DNA from: Alicycliphilus denitrificans K601
GTDB taxonomy: Bacteria > Pseudomonadota > Gammaproteobacteria > Burkholderiales > Burkholderiaceae_C
DNA: 64,000 bases
Direction: 5' to 3'
NCBI RefSeq assembly: GCF_000204645.1
Contig: NC_015422.1
Span: 3,799,001-3,863,000, forward strand
The translations under genes were made by a program, and so were the position numbers. The notes beneath the pieces were generated by a model. That model ran no database searches and had not been told where the DNA came from. It was given only the letters and a program-made list of their open reading frames with translations. Below are positions 25,893 through 35,930 of the stretch, piece by piece (positions within the stretch are counted from its first letter, which is position 1; each line of letters opens with the position of its first letter).

Positions 25893-26864
25893 ATGGCTGA
25901 GGCGGGCGCACGCCTGGAAGGCCTGGTCGTGGCCAGCCACGGCCGCCACTGCGTGGTGGAGAGCGCCGACGGCCAGCGCCGCATCTGCCACCCGCGCGGC
26001 AAGAAGAGCCAGGCCGTGGTTGGCGACCGCGTGCTGTGGCAGCCGGCCGCGCCAGGCCAGGGGCGCGGCCAGGGCGACGAGGGCACGATCGAGCGCGTGC
26101 AGGAGCGGCGCAACCTGTTCTACCGCCAGGACGAGGTGCGCACCAAGTCCTTCGCCGCCAACCTGGACCAGGTGCTGATCCTGATCGCAGCCGAGCCTGT
26201 GTTCTCCGAGAGCCAGCTCGCGCGCGCGCTGATCGCGGCCGAGGCCGCGCAGATCACGCCGCTGATCGCGCTCAACAAGAGCGACCTTGTCGAGCCCTTC
26301 GCGCGCGCCTGGGAGCGCCTGTGGCCCTACCGCCACATGGGCGGCGAGCAGGACACCAAACACCACTACCGCGTGCTGCCGCTATCGCTCACCGAATCGG
26401 GCCCGGTGGACCGCGACGCGCTGCTGCCGCTGCTGGCGGGCAAGACCACGCTGGTGCTGGGCCCCTCGGGCTCGGGCAAGAGCACCCTGGTGAACCTGCT
26501 GGTGCCACACGCAAAGGCGCAGACGGGCGAGATCTCGCAGGCGCTCAACTCGGGCCGGCACACCACGACCAGCACCCAGCTGTACTGGATCGACGAGGCG
26601 CGCACCACGGCGCTCATCGACTCGCCGGGCTTCCAGGAATTCGGGCTGCGCCACCTCGCGCCCGCCGACCTCGCGCGCTGCATGCCCGACATCGCCGCGC
26701 ACGCGGGTGAATGCCGGTTCTACAACTGCACGCACCTGCACGAGCCGGGCTGCGCGGTGCGGGCGCAGGTCGAGACGGACGACAGCCCCGGCACCATCAG
26801 CGCAAGCCGCTACAGGATCTACGGCGAGCTGTTCGCCGAGCTGAGCGAAGCGCCGCGCTATTGA
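25893..26864 (+). CDS. rsgA: Ribosome small subunit-dependent GTPase A
   Basis: The 323-aa circularly permuted GTPase has an N-terminal OB-fold, then NKSD (G4), the P-loop GPSGSGKST (G1), TTTSTQ switch and DSPGFQEFGL (G3). A C-terminal zinc motif follows (ECRFYNCTHLHEPGCAV). It checks late maturation of the 30S subunit. It probably shares a transcript with the two genes upstream. Confidence 0.95.
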   Translation: MAEAGARLEGLVVASHGRHCVVESADGQRRICHPRGKKSQAVVGDRVLWQPAAPGQGRGQGDEGTIERVQERRNLFYRQDEVRTKSFAANLDQVLILIAAEPVFSESQLARALIAAEAAQITPLIALNKSDLVEPFARAWERLWPYRHMGGEQDTKHHYRVLPLSLTESGPVDRDALLPLLAGKTTLVLGPSGSGKSTLVNLLVPHAKAQTGEISQALNSGRHTTTSTQLYWIDEARTTALIDSPGFQEFGLRHLAPADLARCMPDIAAHAGECRFYNCTHLHEPGCAVRAQVETDDSPGTISASRYRIYGELFAELSEAPRY

Positions 26865-26878
26865 CGCAAGGTACTTTG

Positions 26879-28537
26879 ATGGCATCACCCACCCGGATGC
26901 TCTCCTTCCGCCCGCGCCTGGCGGACGCACTGCGCGGCTATGACCGCGCCCGCTTCATGCAGGACTTCGGCGCAGGCCTGACAGTCGCCGTCGTCGCACT
27001 GCCGCTGGCGATGGCCTTCGCCATCGCGTCTGGCCTGCCGCCCGAGGCGGGCCTCTTCACCGCGATCATCGCGGGCTTTCTGATCTCCGCGCTCGGCGGC
27101 AGCAAGGTGCAGATCGGCGGGCCGGCGGGGGCGTTCATCGTGATCGTCTACGGCATCGTGCAGCAGTACGGCGTCGCCAACCTCATCATCGCCACCGCGC
27201 TGTCGGGCGTGCTGCTGTTCCTGATGGGCGTGCTGCAGCTCGGCACGCTGGTGCGCTTCATCCCGGTGGCCGTGGTCATTGGCTTCACCAACGGCATCGC
27301 GGTGCTGATCGCGCTGTCGCAGGTCAAGGACTTCCTGGGCCTCGCCATCGAGAAGATGCCGGGCGACTTCTTCGGCATGCTCGGCGCGCTGTACCAGCAC
27401 CTATCCACCCTCAACCCCTGGGCCGCCGGCGTGTCAGCGGTGTCGCTGGCGCTGGTCGTGGGCTGGCAGCGCTGGCTGTCCGCATGGCGCCATCCCTGGG
27501 CCGGCACGCTCGCGCGCGTACCCGGTTCCATCGTCGCGCTGGTGCTGGCGACCGCCGTGGTGGCGCTCTCGGGCATGCCGGTCGAGACCATCGGCAGCCG
27601 CTTCGGTGGCATTCCGGCCGGGCTGCCCGCGTTCACGCTGCCCGATTTCAGCTGGGAATCGGCGCGCCATCTGCTGATGCCGACGATCACGCTGGCACTA
27701 TTGGGTTCGATCGAGTCGCTGCTGTGCGCCCGCGTGGCCGACGGCATGGTGGGCGACCGCCACGACCCGAACCAGGAGCTGATGGCGCAGGGCATCGCCA
27801 ACTTCGTCACGCCGTTCTTCGGCGGCATGCCCGCCACCGGCACCATCGCGCGCACGGTGACCAACGTGAAAAGCGGCGCCACCAGCCCCGTCGCCGGCAT
27901 GGTGCATGCGCTGGCGCTGCTGCTGGTGATGCTGGCGGCCGCTCCGCTGGCCGCGTCGATTCCACTGGCCACGCTGGCGGCGATCCTGATGTTCGTCGCC
28001 TGGAACATGGGCGAGTGGCGCGAGTTCACACGGCTCAAGACCTACCGCCTGCCTTACCGCGTGACGCTGGTGTCCGTGTTCCTGCTGACGGTGATCTTCG
28101 ACCTGACGGTGGCGGTGGAGTTCGGCATCTTCGCCGCCTGCCTGACCTTCATCTACCGCATCTCCAGCCTGTCGCGGGCCGAGCGCATCGACGCCGCCGA
28201 CATGCCCGTGCTGGCCGGGCACGACGGGCAGGTGCAGGTCTGGCGGCTGTACGGCGCACTCTTCTTCGGCGCGACCAAGCTGCTCGAAGCCATGGAAGAC
28301 CACCTGCCCGCCAGGGCGCTGGTGCTGGACCTGAAGAACGTGATCTACGTCGATTCGACCGGTGCCGAGGCGCTGGAGCACCTGAGCCACGCCTGCGCCA
28401 CGCGCGGCGTGCGCCTGATCGTCTCCGGCCTGATCAGCCAGCCGCTCGACATCGCGCGCCGCACCGGGCTCTACGAGCGGCTGCGGCCCGACCTGCAGCC
28501 CGACGTGGCCAGCGCGGCGGCGGCCGCGGTAGCGTGA
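26879..28537 (+). CDS. SulP family anion transporter
   Basis: The 552-aa protein has a membrane domain of 10-14 helices (GLTVAVVALPLAMAFAIASG, IGGPAGAFIVIVYG, GGMPATGTIARTVTNVKSGA) and a C-terminal STAS domain (about 435-545, ALVLDLKNVIYVDSTGAEAL). SulP proteins carry sulfate, bicarbonate or dicarboxylates; the substrate is not evident. The ATG at 26879 follows AAGG by 8 bases and lies 14 bases after rsgA. Confidence 0.92.
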   Translation: MASPTRMLSFRPRLADALRGYDRARFMQDFGAGLTVAVVALPLAMAFAIASGLPPEAGLFTAIIAGFLISALGGSKVQIGGPAGAFIVIVYGIVQQYGVANLIIATALSGVLLFLMGVLQLGTLVRFIPVAVVIGFTNGIAVLIALSQVKDFLGLAIEKMPGDFFGMLGALYQHLSTLNPWAAGVSAVSLALVVGWQRWLSAWRHPWAGTLARVPGSIVALVLATAVVALSGMPVETIGSRFGGIPAGLPAFTLPDFSWESARHLLMPTITLALLGSIESLLCARVADGMVGDRHDPNQELMAQGIANFVTPFFGGMPATGTIARTVTNVKSGATSPVAGMVHALALLLVMLAAAPLAASIPLATLAAILMFVAWNMGEWREFTRLKTYRLPYRVTLVSVFLLTVIFDLTVAVEFGIFAACLTFIYRISSLSRAERIDAADMPVLAGHDGQVQVWRLYGALFFGATKLLEAMEDHLPARALVLDLKNVIYVDSTGAEALEHLSHACATRGVRLIVSGLISQPLDIARRTGLYERLRPDLQPDVASAAAAAVA

Positions 28538-28543
28538 GCCGGG

Positions 28544-29626
28544 CTAAACAATCGCCTGCAACGCCCGCACCAGCGCATCGCACTGCGCGGGCGTGCCCAC
28601 GCTGATGCGCAGGTACTGCGCGATGCGCTCGGGCCGCGCGAAGTGGCGCACCAGCACCGCGCGCTCTCGCAATGCCGCTGCCAGCCGGGCTCCATCGTGC
28701 GCAGGGTGGCGCACGAAGAGGAAGTTGGCCTGGGAGGGCAGTACCTCGAAACCCAGGTCTTCGAGCGCGAGCGCAAGGCCCTCGCGGCTGTGCATCACGG
28801 CGCGGCGGGTCTCGTCGAAATACGCCACGTCTTCATAGGCGGCGCGCGCACCAGCCTGAGCCAGGCGGTCGAGCGGGTAGGAGTTGAAGCTGTCCTTCAC
28901 ACGCTCCAGCGCGTCGATCAGCGGCCGCTGGCCGAACGCCGCGCCCACGCGCAGGCCCGCGAGCGAGCGCGACTTGGAGAGCGTGTGCACCACCAGCAGG
29001 TTCGGGTAGCGTGGGACGAGGCTCACGGCGCTCTCGCCGCCGAAATCGACGTAGGCCTCATCAACCAGCACCACGCGTTGCGGGCAGGCCGCCAGCAGCC
29101 GCTCGATCTGCGAAAGCGGCAGGCCCATGCCCGTGGGCGCATTGGGGTTGGCAAGCACGATGCCCGCGCACGCTCCTTCGGCGGCGCGCGCGGCGATGCG
29201 CTCCACGTCGATGGCCAGGCCTTCGTCCAGCGGCTGCAGTTCGGGTGCGATGCCCCACAGGCGGCAGTAGACGCGATAGAAGCTGTAGGTGATATCGGGC
29301 ATCAGGAGCGGCTGACCTGCGTGCTGGAAGAACGCGAAGAACGCATGCGCAAGCACCTCGTCGGAGCCGTTGCCCACGAACACCTGGCCTGCCTCCAGCC
29401 CATGATGCGCCGCGATGGTCTCGCGCAGCGCGAGCGACTGCGGGTCGGGGTAGAGCTGCAGCCCCTCGCGCGCGGCGGCCTCGATGGCGGCCACGGCGCG
29501 CGGCGACGGAGGATAGGGGTTCTCGTTGGTGTTGAGCTTCACGAGGCCCGCGATGCGCGGCTGCTCGCCGGGCACGTAGGGTTCGAGCCGCCCCACGACG
29601 GGGCTGCACAGCGAGGGCACGGTCAT
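28544..29626 (-). CDS. hisC: Histidinol-phosphate aminotransferase
   Basis: The 360-aa fold-type I PLP aminotransferase has [43 protein letters not shown] and the PLP-lysine motif [14 protein letters not shown]. It converts imidazole-acetol phosphate to histidinol phosphate. The ATG at 29626 matches the family start; upstream codons come partly from the dispersed palindrome. It is convergent with the SulP gene (6-base gap) and follows the CobD-like gene. Confidence 0.93.
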   Translation of the reverse strand: MTVPSLCSPVVGRLEPYVPGEQPRIAGLVKLNTNENPYPPSPRAVAAIEAAAREGLQLYPDPQSLALRETIAAHHGLEAGQVFVGNGSDEVLAHAFFAFFQHAGQPLLMPDITYSFYRVYCRLWGIAPELQPLDEGLAIDVERIAARAAEGACAGIVLANPNAPTGMGLPLSQIERLLAACPQRVVLVDEAYVDFGGESAVSLVPRYPNLLVVHTLSKSRSLAGLRVGAAFGQRPLIDALERVKDSFNSYPLDRLAQAGARAAYEDVAYFDETRRAVMHSREGLALALEDLGFEVLPSQANFLFVRHPAHDGARLAAALRERAVLVRHFARPERIAQYLRISVGTPAQCDALVRALQAIV

Positions 29627-29646
29627 GAGGGGATGACTCCTGATTC

Positions 29647-29685
29647 GATAGCTGCCAGCGCTTTCCATTCAAGCGCTGGATGCCT
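29647..29685. repeat. Dispersed palindromic repeat, copy 3
   Basis: GATAGCTGCCAGCGCTT, a short loop and AAGCGCTGG followed by ATGCCTAT. It fills most of the gap between the CobD-like gene and hisC. Confidence 0.7.
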
Positions 29686-29701
29686 ATTTGACTTGAATTT
29701 T

Positions 29702-30691
29702 CTAGCCCAGCAACCGCGCCAGGGTCAGCAGCGCCAGGAGCAGCATCCACACCACCACCGATCGCCACACCAGGCCGACCACGCTGCGCAGGTGGCCCAC
29801 CTCGGGCTCTCGGCCGGGGGTGCTGACGCTGTCGCCGATGTCGGCGTCCACCTCCAGGCCCTGGGGTGCGGCGGCATCGCTGCGGCTGCGCAGCGCCTCG
29901 CCCCCTAAGCGCACGTTGATGGCGCCGGCGGTGGCGGCCAGCACCACGCCGTCGTTGTCGTTGGGAAAACGCTGGGCATGGAAGCGCCAGCCCTCGATGG
30001 CCTCCTCGAAGCTGCCGACGACCGCGAAGCTCAGGGCCGTCAGGCGCGCGGGCAGCCAGTCGATCACGGTCCAGGCGCGCTCCGATGCGCGCTGCAGCGA
30101 CGGGCTGGGCGGGTGGGACGTGACCACGCGCGAGCGCGACCCCCAGTAGCGCGAGACGAACTCGGCCAGCCGGTACAGCACCGCGCCCGTCGGCCCCAGG
30201 CCCAGCGCCGCCAGCACCGAATACCACGCCAGCACGCCGAACACGTGGCGATGCGCCGCGATCACCGAATACTCGAGCACATGGCGCACGATCTCGCTGC
30301 GCGGCAGCTCGCTCGCGTCCACCTGTCTCCAGCGCGCCAGGCGCGCGCGCGCCTCGGCCGCGTCGCCATCCTCCAGCGCGTCGCGTATGCCCGTGAAATG
30401 GTGGCTGAACTGGCGAAAGCCCAGCGTGATGTAGAGCACGGCCACGTTCCACGCCAGCGCCAGCGGCCAGCCGATGAAGTGCAGCAGCGCCCAGTGCACG
30501 GCCAGCACGAAGAGCGGGGGCACCAGCACGGCCAGCGCCCATGCGACCCAGCCATGCTGCGCCTGGCCGGCGTCGAAATTGCGGCTCACCGACAGCGCCC
30601 AGGCACGCAGGCCGGCATGGATGGGGTTGCTGCGGGCCAACGGGCGCGCCTGCTCGATCAGCAAGGCGAACAGGATGGCGAAGAAACTCAT
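29702..30691 (-). CDS. CobD/CbiB family membrane protein
   Basis: The 329-aa membrane protein starts MSFFAILFALLIEQARPL and contains WTVIDWLPARLTALSFAVVG and FHAQRFPNDNDGVVLAATAGA, which match the CobD/CbiB family of adenosylcobinamide-phosphate synthases. No other cobalamin gene is nearby, and many Burkholderiales carry such a stand-alone paralogue, so the true reaction is uncertain. It lies in a minus-strand run between the Nudix gene and hisC. Confidence 0.85.
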   Translation of the reverse strand: MSFFAILFALLIEQARPLARSNPIHAGLRAWALSVSRNFDAGQAQHGWVAWALAVLVPPLFVLAVHWALLHFIGWPLALAWNVAVLYITLGFRQFSHHFTGIRDALEDGDAAEARARLARWRQVDASELPRSEIVRHVLEYSVIAAHRHVFGVLAWYSVLAALGLGPTGAVLYRLAEFVSRYWGSRSRVVTSHPPSPSLQRASERAWTVIDWLPARLTALSFAVVGSFEEAIEGWRFHAQRFPNDNDGVVLAATAGAINVRLGGEALRSRSDAAAPQGLEVDADIGDSVSTPGREPEVGHLRSVVGLVWRSVVVWMLLLALLTLARLLG

Positions 30692-30737
30692 GGCGGCAAT
30701 GATAGCGGCGCTTGTTACAGGGCCGCCGCCATTGCGC

Positions 30738-31421
30738 TCACGCTGCCATGAAGCGGTAGAAATTGCGCAGCATGGCCGCAGTCGCGCCCCAGATGTAGCG
30801 CTGGCGGTCGCCGTCCTGGTAGGGCATGGCGAACCACTCGCGCCGCAGGCCCTGCCACTCGAACGCATGGCGCTCGTGGTGCGCGGGGTCAAGCAGGAAG
30901 GCCAGCGGCACCTCGAACACGTCGGCCACCTCGTGGGGGTTGGGCTGCAGCGCAAAGCCCGGCTGCACCAGCCCCACCACCGGCGTGACGATGAAGGAGG
31001 AGCCCGTCACGTAGATGGGCAGGCTGCCCAGCACCTCGACCCGGCTGGATTCCAGCCCCACTTCCTCGTGCGCCTCGCGCAGGGCGGTGGCGGCGGCGTC
31101 CCGGTCCTCGGGGTCGCTGCGCCCGCCGGGGAAGGCGACCTGGCCCTTGTGCGTGGAGAGATGGTCCGTGCGCTCGGTCAGCAGCACCGTGGGCCGCTCG
31201 CGCAGCACGATGGGCAGGAGCACGGCGGCATGCGCGGGCTTGCGCTCGACGAACTTTCTCTCGCGCACGATCTCCGGGTTCCAGGGCGGCGGAGCGGCGA
31301 AGCGCCGGCGCAGCGCATCGGGGCTTTGCGCCGCGGGCGGCACGGCCGGCAGATGGTCGTCCACCCCCACCAGGGGCGCCGCGCGCGGATCGAAGTCGGG
31401 CAGCGAGGACAGCGACGACAT
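30738..31421 (-). CDS. CoA pyrophosphatase (Nudix hydrolase, NudL-like)
   Basis: The 227-aa protein has an intact Nudix box, GGRSDPEDRDAAATALREAH followed by EEVGL, preceded by LSTHKGQVAFP, and the CoA-subfamily signature near PIVLRERPTVLLTERTDHL. It probably hydrolyses CoA or its derivatives. The ATG at 31421 is the likely start; the longer frame runs into the rplS terminator. Confidence 0.9.
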   Translation of the reverse strand: MSSLSSLPDFDPRAAPLVGVDDHLPAVPPAAQSPDALRRRFAAPPPWNPEIVRERKFVERKPAHAAVLLPIVLRERPTVLLTERTDHLSTHKGQVAFPGGRSDPEDRDAAATALREAHEEVGLESSRVEVLGSLPIYVTGSSFIVTPVVGLVQPGFALQPNPHEVADVFEVPLAFLLDPAHHERHAFEWQGLRREWFAMPYQDGDRQRYIWGATAAMLRNFYRFMAA

Positions 31422-31479
31422 AACGGCCGCCGCATCGGTACCGGAAGGATGGAAGGAGCTCACGGATGGCAAGGGCAAT

Positions 31480-31513
31480 AAAAAAACCGCTACAGGCTTG
31501 CGCACTGTAGCGG
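31480..31513 (-). terminator. Rho-independent terminator of the rplS operon
   Basis: Stem CCGCTACAG/CTGTAGCGG with a 9-base loop is followed by seven T on the minus strand, just after the rplS stop. Confidence 0.9.
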
Positions 31514-31531
31514 CTTCGCGGCGTGGCGTGA

Positions 31532-31918
31532 TTACGCTGCGTCTGCAGCCGCCACCTTGACGCGGGACGGCAGCTTTTCCTTGATGCGCGCCGACTTTCC
31601 GCTGCGCTCGCGCAGGTAGTACAGCTTGGCGCGGCGTACGTCGCCGCGGCGCTTGACTTCGATCTTGGCGATCAGCGGGCTGTAGGTCTGGAACGTGCGC
31701 TCCACGCCTTCGCCGCTGGAGATCTTGCGCACGGTGAAGCCGCTGTTCAGGCCCCGGTTGCGCTTGGCGATCACCACGCCTTCGTAGGCCTGCACGCGCT
31801 TGCGGCTGCCTTCGACCACGTTCACGCTCACGATGACGGTGTCGCCGGGCGCGAATTCGGGGATGGCCTTGTTCAGGCGGGCGATTTCTTCCTGCTCGAG
31901 GATTTGAATCAGATTCAT
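31532..31918 (-). CDS. rplS: 50S ribosomal protein L19
   Basis: The 128-aa protein begins [20 protein letters not shown] and contains [20 protein letters not shown] and [20 protein letters not shown], all standard L19 blocks. It is the last gene of the rpsP-rimM-trmD-rplS block. The ATG at 31918 matches the family start. Confidence 0.97.
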   Translation of the reverse strand: MNLIQILEQEEIARLNKAIPEFAPGDTVIVSVNVVEGSRKRVQAYEGVVIAKRNRGLNSGFTVRKISSGEGVERTFQTYSPLIAKIEVKRRGDVRRAKLYYLRERSGKSARIKEKLPSRVKVAAADAA

Positions 31919-32037
31919 GGTTGGGTTTCCAGCGATCATGTCCGCGCCAGGATTGGCAGGGCGCCCCTATTGGCGCCTCATGGCTACTGCGGTGTCATGC
32001 ACCCGTAGCGGCCGGCCAGAGGATCGAGAACCAACGA

Positions 32038-32805
32038 TTATAGCAATGCCCGGCTTCGCGCCAAGAGCTCTTCGTCGGCGCGCGTGATCTGGCCACGCGC
32101 GCGCGCGGCCTCCAGCAGGTCCGGGCGGTGGCGCGCCGTGACCAGAAGGCGCTGGTCGCGGCGCCAGCGCTCTATCTGCGCATGGTGGCCCGACAACAGG
32201 GGCGCGGGCACGCCGAGGCCCTGCCATTGCTCGGGCCGGGTGTAGTGGGGGCAGTCCAGCAGGCCGTCGAGCGCCGGGTTGAAGCTGTCGAGCTGGTGGC
32301 TGTCATCGTCGTGCAGCACGCCCGGCTGCAGGCGCGCCACGGCGTCGAGCAGGGCCATGGCCGCGATCTCGCCGCCCGAGAGAACGAAGTCCCCCAGGCT
32401 GACCTGCACGTCGACATGGGCGTCGATGAAGCGCTGGTCCACGCCCTCGTAGCGCCCGCACAGCAGGACGGCGCCAACGCCGGCGGACCAGCCCTGCACC
32501 GCCGCATGGTCCAGCCTGCGGCCCACGGGCGAGAACAGCACCAGCGGCGCCTGCGCGCCCTCAGCTTCTGCCCTGTCGGCGCGGATCGCCGCCAGGCAGC
32601 GCGCCAGGGGCTCGGCCATCATGACCATGCCCGGGCCACCGCCGAAGGGGCGGTCGTCCACGCGGCGGTAGTTGCCCTCGGCATGGTCGCGCGGGTTCCA
32701 CAGGTGGACTTGAACCTGCCCGGAGGCATAGGCGCGCCGCGTCACGCCGCAGGCGAGGAACGGCGCGAACAGTTCGGGGAACAGGGTGATGACGTCGAAG
32801 CGCAT
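32038..32805 (-). CDS. trmD: tRNA (guanine37-N1)-methyltransferase
   Basis: The 255-aa SPOUT methyltransferase has [13 protein letters not shown], the trefoil-knot SAM loop region [15 protein letters not shown] (read [14 protein letters not shown]) and [11 protein letters not shown]. It methylates G37 of tRNAs to hold reading frame. It begins 7 bases after the rimM stop. Confidence 0.96.
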   Translation of the reverse strand: MRFDVITLFPELFAPFLACGVTRRAYASGQVQVHLWNPRDHAEGNYRRVDDRPFGGGPGMVMMAEPLARCLAAIRADRAEAEGAQAPLVLFSPVGRRLDHAAVQGWSAGVGAVLLCGRYEGVDQRFIDAHVDVQVSLGDFVLSGGEIAAMALLDAVARLQPGVLHDDDSHQLDSFNPALDGLLDCPHYTRPEQWQGLGVPAPLLSGHHAQIERWRRDQRLLVTARHRPDLLEAARARGQITRADEELLARSRALL

Positions 32806-32812
32806 GGCGCGT

Positions 32813-33385
32813 TCAGTAGTCAGGCTGCCAGTCCACGGTGATGCGGCGCCCCGCCAGATCGACCTTGTCCACGTAGGCGGACACGAAGGGGATCATGCGC
32901 TCGCGCGGCTTGCCCTCGTGCTCGTAGGACAGCACCAGCGTGGTCTGTGGGCCGGTGGGCAGCAGCTCGCTCACCGTGCCGAGCGCAATGCCCTCGCGGT
33001 TGACCACGGCCAGGCCGATGAGGTCCACCCAGTAGTACTCGTCGTCGGACGTGGCGGGAAAGCTCTCGCGCGGCACGAAGATGCGCGCGCCGCGCAGCGC
33101 CTCGGCCGCGTCGCGGTCATCCACGCCATGGGCCCAGGCCACGACCGCGTCGGAATGCGTGCGCGCCTGGCGGATGGGCAGCAGCACGGTGCCGGAAAAA
33201 AAGCTCTTGCCGCCCTTCTGCGCCGGCTGCAGGAACCAGGACCTGGAGGCGAACAGCGCCTCGGGGTCGCTGCTGTAGGGCAGCACCTTGAACCAGCCCT
33301 TCACGCCCCAGGCGTCGGCGATGCGGCCCACCTCCACGGCGTCGGAAGGCAGTTCGGCGGGTTCCAGGGCGGGCGGCTGAGGCAT
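32813..33385 (-). CDS. rimM: 16S rRNA processing protein
   Basis: The product is 190 aa from the ATG at 33385. The RimM N-domain is visible as [20 protein letters not shown], and the PRC-barrel domain as [20 protein letters not shown] and [23 protein letters not shown] at 33415 would add 10 residues but sits directly on the T-run of the preceding terminator, so the ATG is preferred. It acts in 30S head maturation. Confidence 0.93.
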   Translation of the reverse strand: MPQPPALEPAELPSDAVEVGRIADAWGVKGWFKVLPYSSDPEALFASRSWFLQPAQKGGKSFFSGTVLLPIRQARTHSDAVVAWAHGVDDRDAAEALRGARIFVPRESFPATSDDEYYWVDLIGLAVVNREGIALGTVSELLPTGPQTTLVLSYEHEGKPRERMIPFVSAYVDKVDLAGRRITVDWQPDY

Positions 33386-33416
33386 GGCAGTGGCGGGGCG
33401 ATGGGTGTCGGGCACG

Positions 33417-33457
33417 AAAAAAGGCGGGGTCCGTCAGCTGCACCAACGGAGCCCGCC
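33417..33457 (-). terminator. Hairpin with T-run between rpsP and rimM (terminator or attenuator)
   Basis: A stem pairs GGCGGG with CCCGCC and CCGT with ACGG, and is followed by six T on the minus strand. It lies inside the normally co-transcribed rpsP-rimM-trmD-rplS block, so it may lower downstream expression relative to S16. Confidence 0.75.
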
Positions 33458-33478
33458 CTTTCGGGAGTGTGGGACGGA

Positions 33479-33733
33479 TCAGGCGGCCTGCTTAGCGGCG
33501 GCTTGCTTGACCAGGCGGTCCACGGTGGGGGAGCTTTGCGCGCCCACGCTCTTCCAGTACGTCAGGCGGTCCTGGGCGATGCGCAGGCTCTCTTCGCCGC
33601 CCTTGGCCGAGGGGTTGTAGAAGCCCAGGCGCTCGATGAAGCGGCCGTCGCGGCGCACACGCTTGTCGGCAACGACGATGTTGAAGAACGGACGGCCCTT
33701 GGAGCCGCCGCGGGAGAGTCGAATCACGACCAT
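33479..33733 (-). CDS. rpsP: 30S ribosomal protein S16
   Basis: The 84-aa protein starts [20 protein letters not shown] and contains [15 protein letters not shown], as in all S16 proteins. The ATG at 33733 has GAAGGA about 7 bases upstream. It is the first gene of its block. Confidence 0.97.
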   Translation of the reverse strand: MVVIRLSRGGSKGRPFFNIVVADKRVRRDGRFIERLGFYNPSAKGGEESLRIAQDRLTYWKSVGAQSSPTVDRLVKQAAAKQAA

Positions 33734-33849
33734 AATGAATCCTTCGGGTGGTCGCAGCGGATGCTGCATTCGTTTTGCGGCGTTTGAGACACGCGACTTG
33801 GCCACCCGGCCAGCGACACGCAGCAAAGCCTGCAATTATACCCACATCC

Positions 33850-34377
33850 ATGCAAATGCCTACGATACGCGCCAGCCGGGACGACGACCTTGCCGCCATC
33901 ACCGCCATCTACGCCCACCACGTGCTGCACGGCACGGGCACGTTCGAGATCGATCCGCCCGGCATCCAGGACATGGCCGCGCGCCGCGCCGACGTGCTGG
34001 CCCGGGGCCTGCCCTACCTGGTGGCCGAGGAGGACGGGCGGGTAACGGGCTTTGCCTACTGCAACTGGTTCAAGCCCCGGCCAGCCTACCGCTACTCGGC
34101 CGAGGATTCGATCTACGTGGCCGACCACGCGCGCGGCCGCGGGCTGGGCCGCCTGCTGCTCGATGCGCTGGCGGAGCATGCGCAGGCCGCAGGGGTGCGC
34201 AAGCTGCTGGCCGTGATCGGCGACTCGGCCAACGCCGGCTCCATCGCCGTGCACCGCGCCGCAGGCTTCACCGAGGTGGGCGTGATGCGCTCCGTGGGCT
34301 GGAAGTTCGGCGCCTGGCGCGACATCGTGCTCATGGAGAAACCCCTGGGCGCGGGCGATACCACCGCGCCCGAATGA
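33850..34377 (+). CDS. GNAT N-acetyltransferase, phosphinothricin/methionine sulfoximine type
   Basis: The 175-aa GNAT protein has IRASRDDDLAAITAIYAHHV, GTFEIDPP, CNWFKPRPAYRYSAEDSIYV and the acetyl-CoA loop ARGRGLGRLLLDAL. This layout matches Pat/YncA enzymes that acetylate phosphinothricin or methionine sulfoximine. The ATG at 33850 is the likely start; a second ATG two codons on is possible. It diverges from rpsP. Confidence 0.88.
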   Translation: MQMPTIRASRDDDLAAITAIYAHHVLHGTGTFEIDPPGIQDMAARRADVLARGLPYLVAEEDGRVTGFAYCNWFKPRPAYRYSAEDSIYVADHARGRGLGRLLLDALAEHAQAAGVRKLLAVIGDSANAGSIAVHRAAGFTEVGVMRSVGWKFGAWRDIVLMEKPLGAGDTTAPE

Positions 34378-34399
34378 TGCCGCGCCAATAATCCCCGCC

Positions 34400-34846
34400 A
34401 TGAAGAACAAGACCATTGCCGCCTGGCTCGCCTTCCTGGGCGGCCCCCTGGGACTGCACCGCTTCTACCTGTACGGCTTTGGCGACATGCTCGGCTGGCT
34501 GCTGCCCGTGCCGACGGCGCTGGGGCTGTACGGCATCGAGCGCGTGCAGCAATGGGGGCAGGACGACCAGCTCAGTTGGATGCTGATCCCGCTGCTGGGC
34601 TTCACCATCGCCGGCTGCGCGCTGTGCGCCATCGTCTACGGGCTGATGCCCCCCGAGAAGTGGAACGCCCGCTTCAACAAGGCCGCGGCCCCCGACTCCC
34701 CGGCCGGCCGGACCAACTGGTTCACGGTGTTCGCCGTCACCGTGTCGCTGCTGGTGGGCGCGGCCGTGCTGCTGGCGAGCATTGCGTTCAGCCTCCAGCG
34801 CTACTTCGAATACCAGGTCGAGGAGGCGCGCAAGATTTCGCAATGA
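34400..34846 (+). CDS. TM2 domain-like membrane protein
   Basis: The 148-aa protein opens with KTIAAWLAFLGGPLGLHRFY, the TM2-domain pattern (short hydrophobic segment, G-x-x-G-x-H-R-F-Y, second segment). Two further membrane helices follow near 52-78 and 105-130. The function of bacterial TM2 proteins is unknown. It follows the acetyltransferase by 22 bases. Confidence 0.8.
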   Translation: MKNKTIAAWLAFLGGPLGLHRFYLYGFGDMLGWLLPVPTALGLYGIERVQQWGQDDQLSWMLIPLLGFTIAGCALCAIVYGLMPPEKWNARFNKAAAPDSPAGRTNWFTVFAVTVSLLVGAAVLLASIAFSLQRYFEYQVEEARKISQ

Positions 34847-34899
34847 AATCGCCCCAGGACACGCCCCGCAAGCACTTTCAACTATCTTGTCGATAGCAC

Positions 34900-35910
34900 T
34901 CAGAAAAGCTGCAGGCTGACCCAGTACGCGACGGCGGCCACGAAGGCGCTGGCCGGTATGGTCAGGATCCAGGCCCAGACGATGTTGCCCGCCACGCCCC
35001 AGCGCACGGCGCTGGCGCGCTGGGTGGAGCCCACGCCCACGATGGCGCCGGTGATGGTGTGGGTGGTGGAGACCGGCACGCCGAGCATGGTGGCGAAGAA
35101 CAGCGTCAGCGCCCCGCCCGATTCGGCGCAGAAGCCCCCGACGGGCTTGAGCTTGGTGATCTTCTGGCCCATGGTCTTGACGATGCGCCAGCCGCCGAAC
35201 ATGGTGCCCAGGCCGATGGCCGCATAGCACGAAACGATGGTCCAGACGGGCGGCGAGGTGTCGCTGGCCGAGGCGTAGCCCGTGGCGATCAGCAGCAGCC
35301 AGATGATGCCGATGGTCTTCTGCGCGTCGTTACCGCCATGGCCCAGGCTGTAGGCGCCCGCGGAAACGAGCTGCAGGCGGCGGAACCACTTGTCCACCTT
35401 GCTGGGACGCGTGCGCCTGAACAGCCAGGCCACGCACACCATCATCAGCGAGCCCAGCACGAAACCCAGGATGGGCGAGATGAAGATGAAGGCCACCGTC
35501 TTGAAGATGCCGCTGGCCACCAGGGCACCCGTGCCGGACTTGGCCACCACCGAGCCGACGATGCCGCCGATGAGCGCATGCGACGAACTGCTGGGGATGC
35601 CGTAGTACCAGGTGATGACGTTCCAGGTGATCGCCCCCACCAGCGCGCCGAAGACGACGTGGGTGTCCACCACGCCGGGGTCGGCGATGCCCTTGCCCAC
35701 GGTGGCGGCCACGCTCAGGTGGAAGATGAAGATGGCGACGAAGTTGAAAAAGGCCGCGAAGACGACGGCCTGCGTGGGCTTGAGCACCCCCGTGGAGACC
35801 ACGGTGGCGATCGAGTTGGCCGCATCATGAAATCCGTTCATGAAGTCGAACAGGATGGCCAGAGCCACCAGCACGACCACGACCCACAGGGCGGTTTGTA
35901 CCGTTTCCAT
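34900..35910 (-). CDS. pit: Low-affinity inorganic phosphate transporter, PiT family
   Basis: The 336-aa protein has the two PiT repeats: FDFMNGFHDAANSIATVVSTGVL near the N-terminus and SLGHGGNDAQKTIGII in the middle, with GIPSSSSHALIGGI and GVPVSTTHTITGAI. It exchanges metal-phosphate with protons. It follows the DUF47 gene by 20 bases, a widespread pit-DUF47 pairing. The ATG at 35910 is chosen by family fit. Confidence 0.94.
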   Translation of the reverse strand: METVQTALWVVVVLVALAILFDFMNGFHDAANSIATVVSTGVLKPTQAVVFAAFFNFVAIFIFHLSVAATVGKGIADPGVVDTHVVFGALVGAITWNVITWYYGIPSSSSHALIGGIVGSVVAKSGTGALVASGIFKTVAFIFISPILGFVLGSLMMVCVAWLFRRTRPSKVDKWFRRLQLVSAGAYSLGHGGNDAQKTIGIIWLLLIATGYASASDTSPPVWTIVSCYAAIGLGTMFGGWRIVKTMGQKITKLKPVGGFCAESGGALTLFFATMLGVPVSTTHTITGAIVGVGSTQRASAVRWGVAGNIVWAWILTIPASAFVAAVAYWVSLQLF

Positions 35911-35930
35911 GGCGAGACTTTGAGCGGGGC

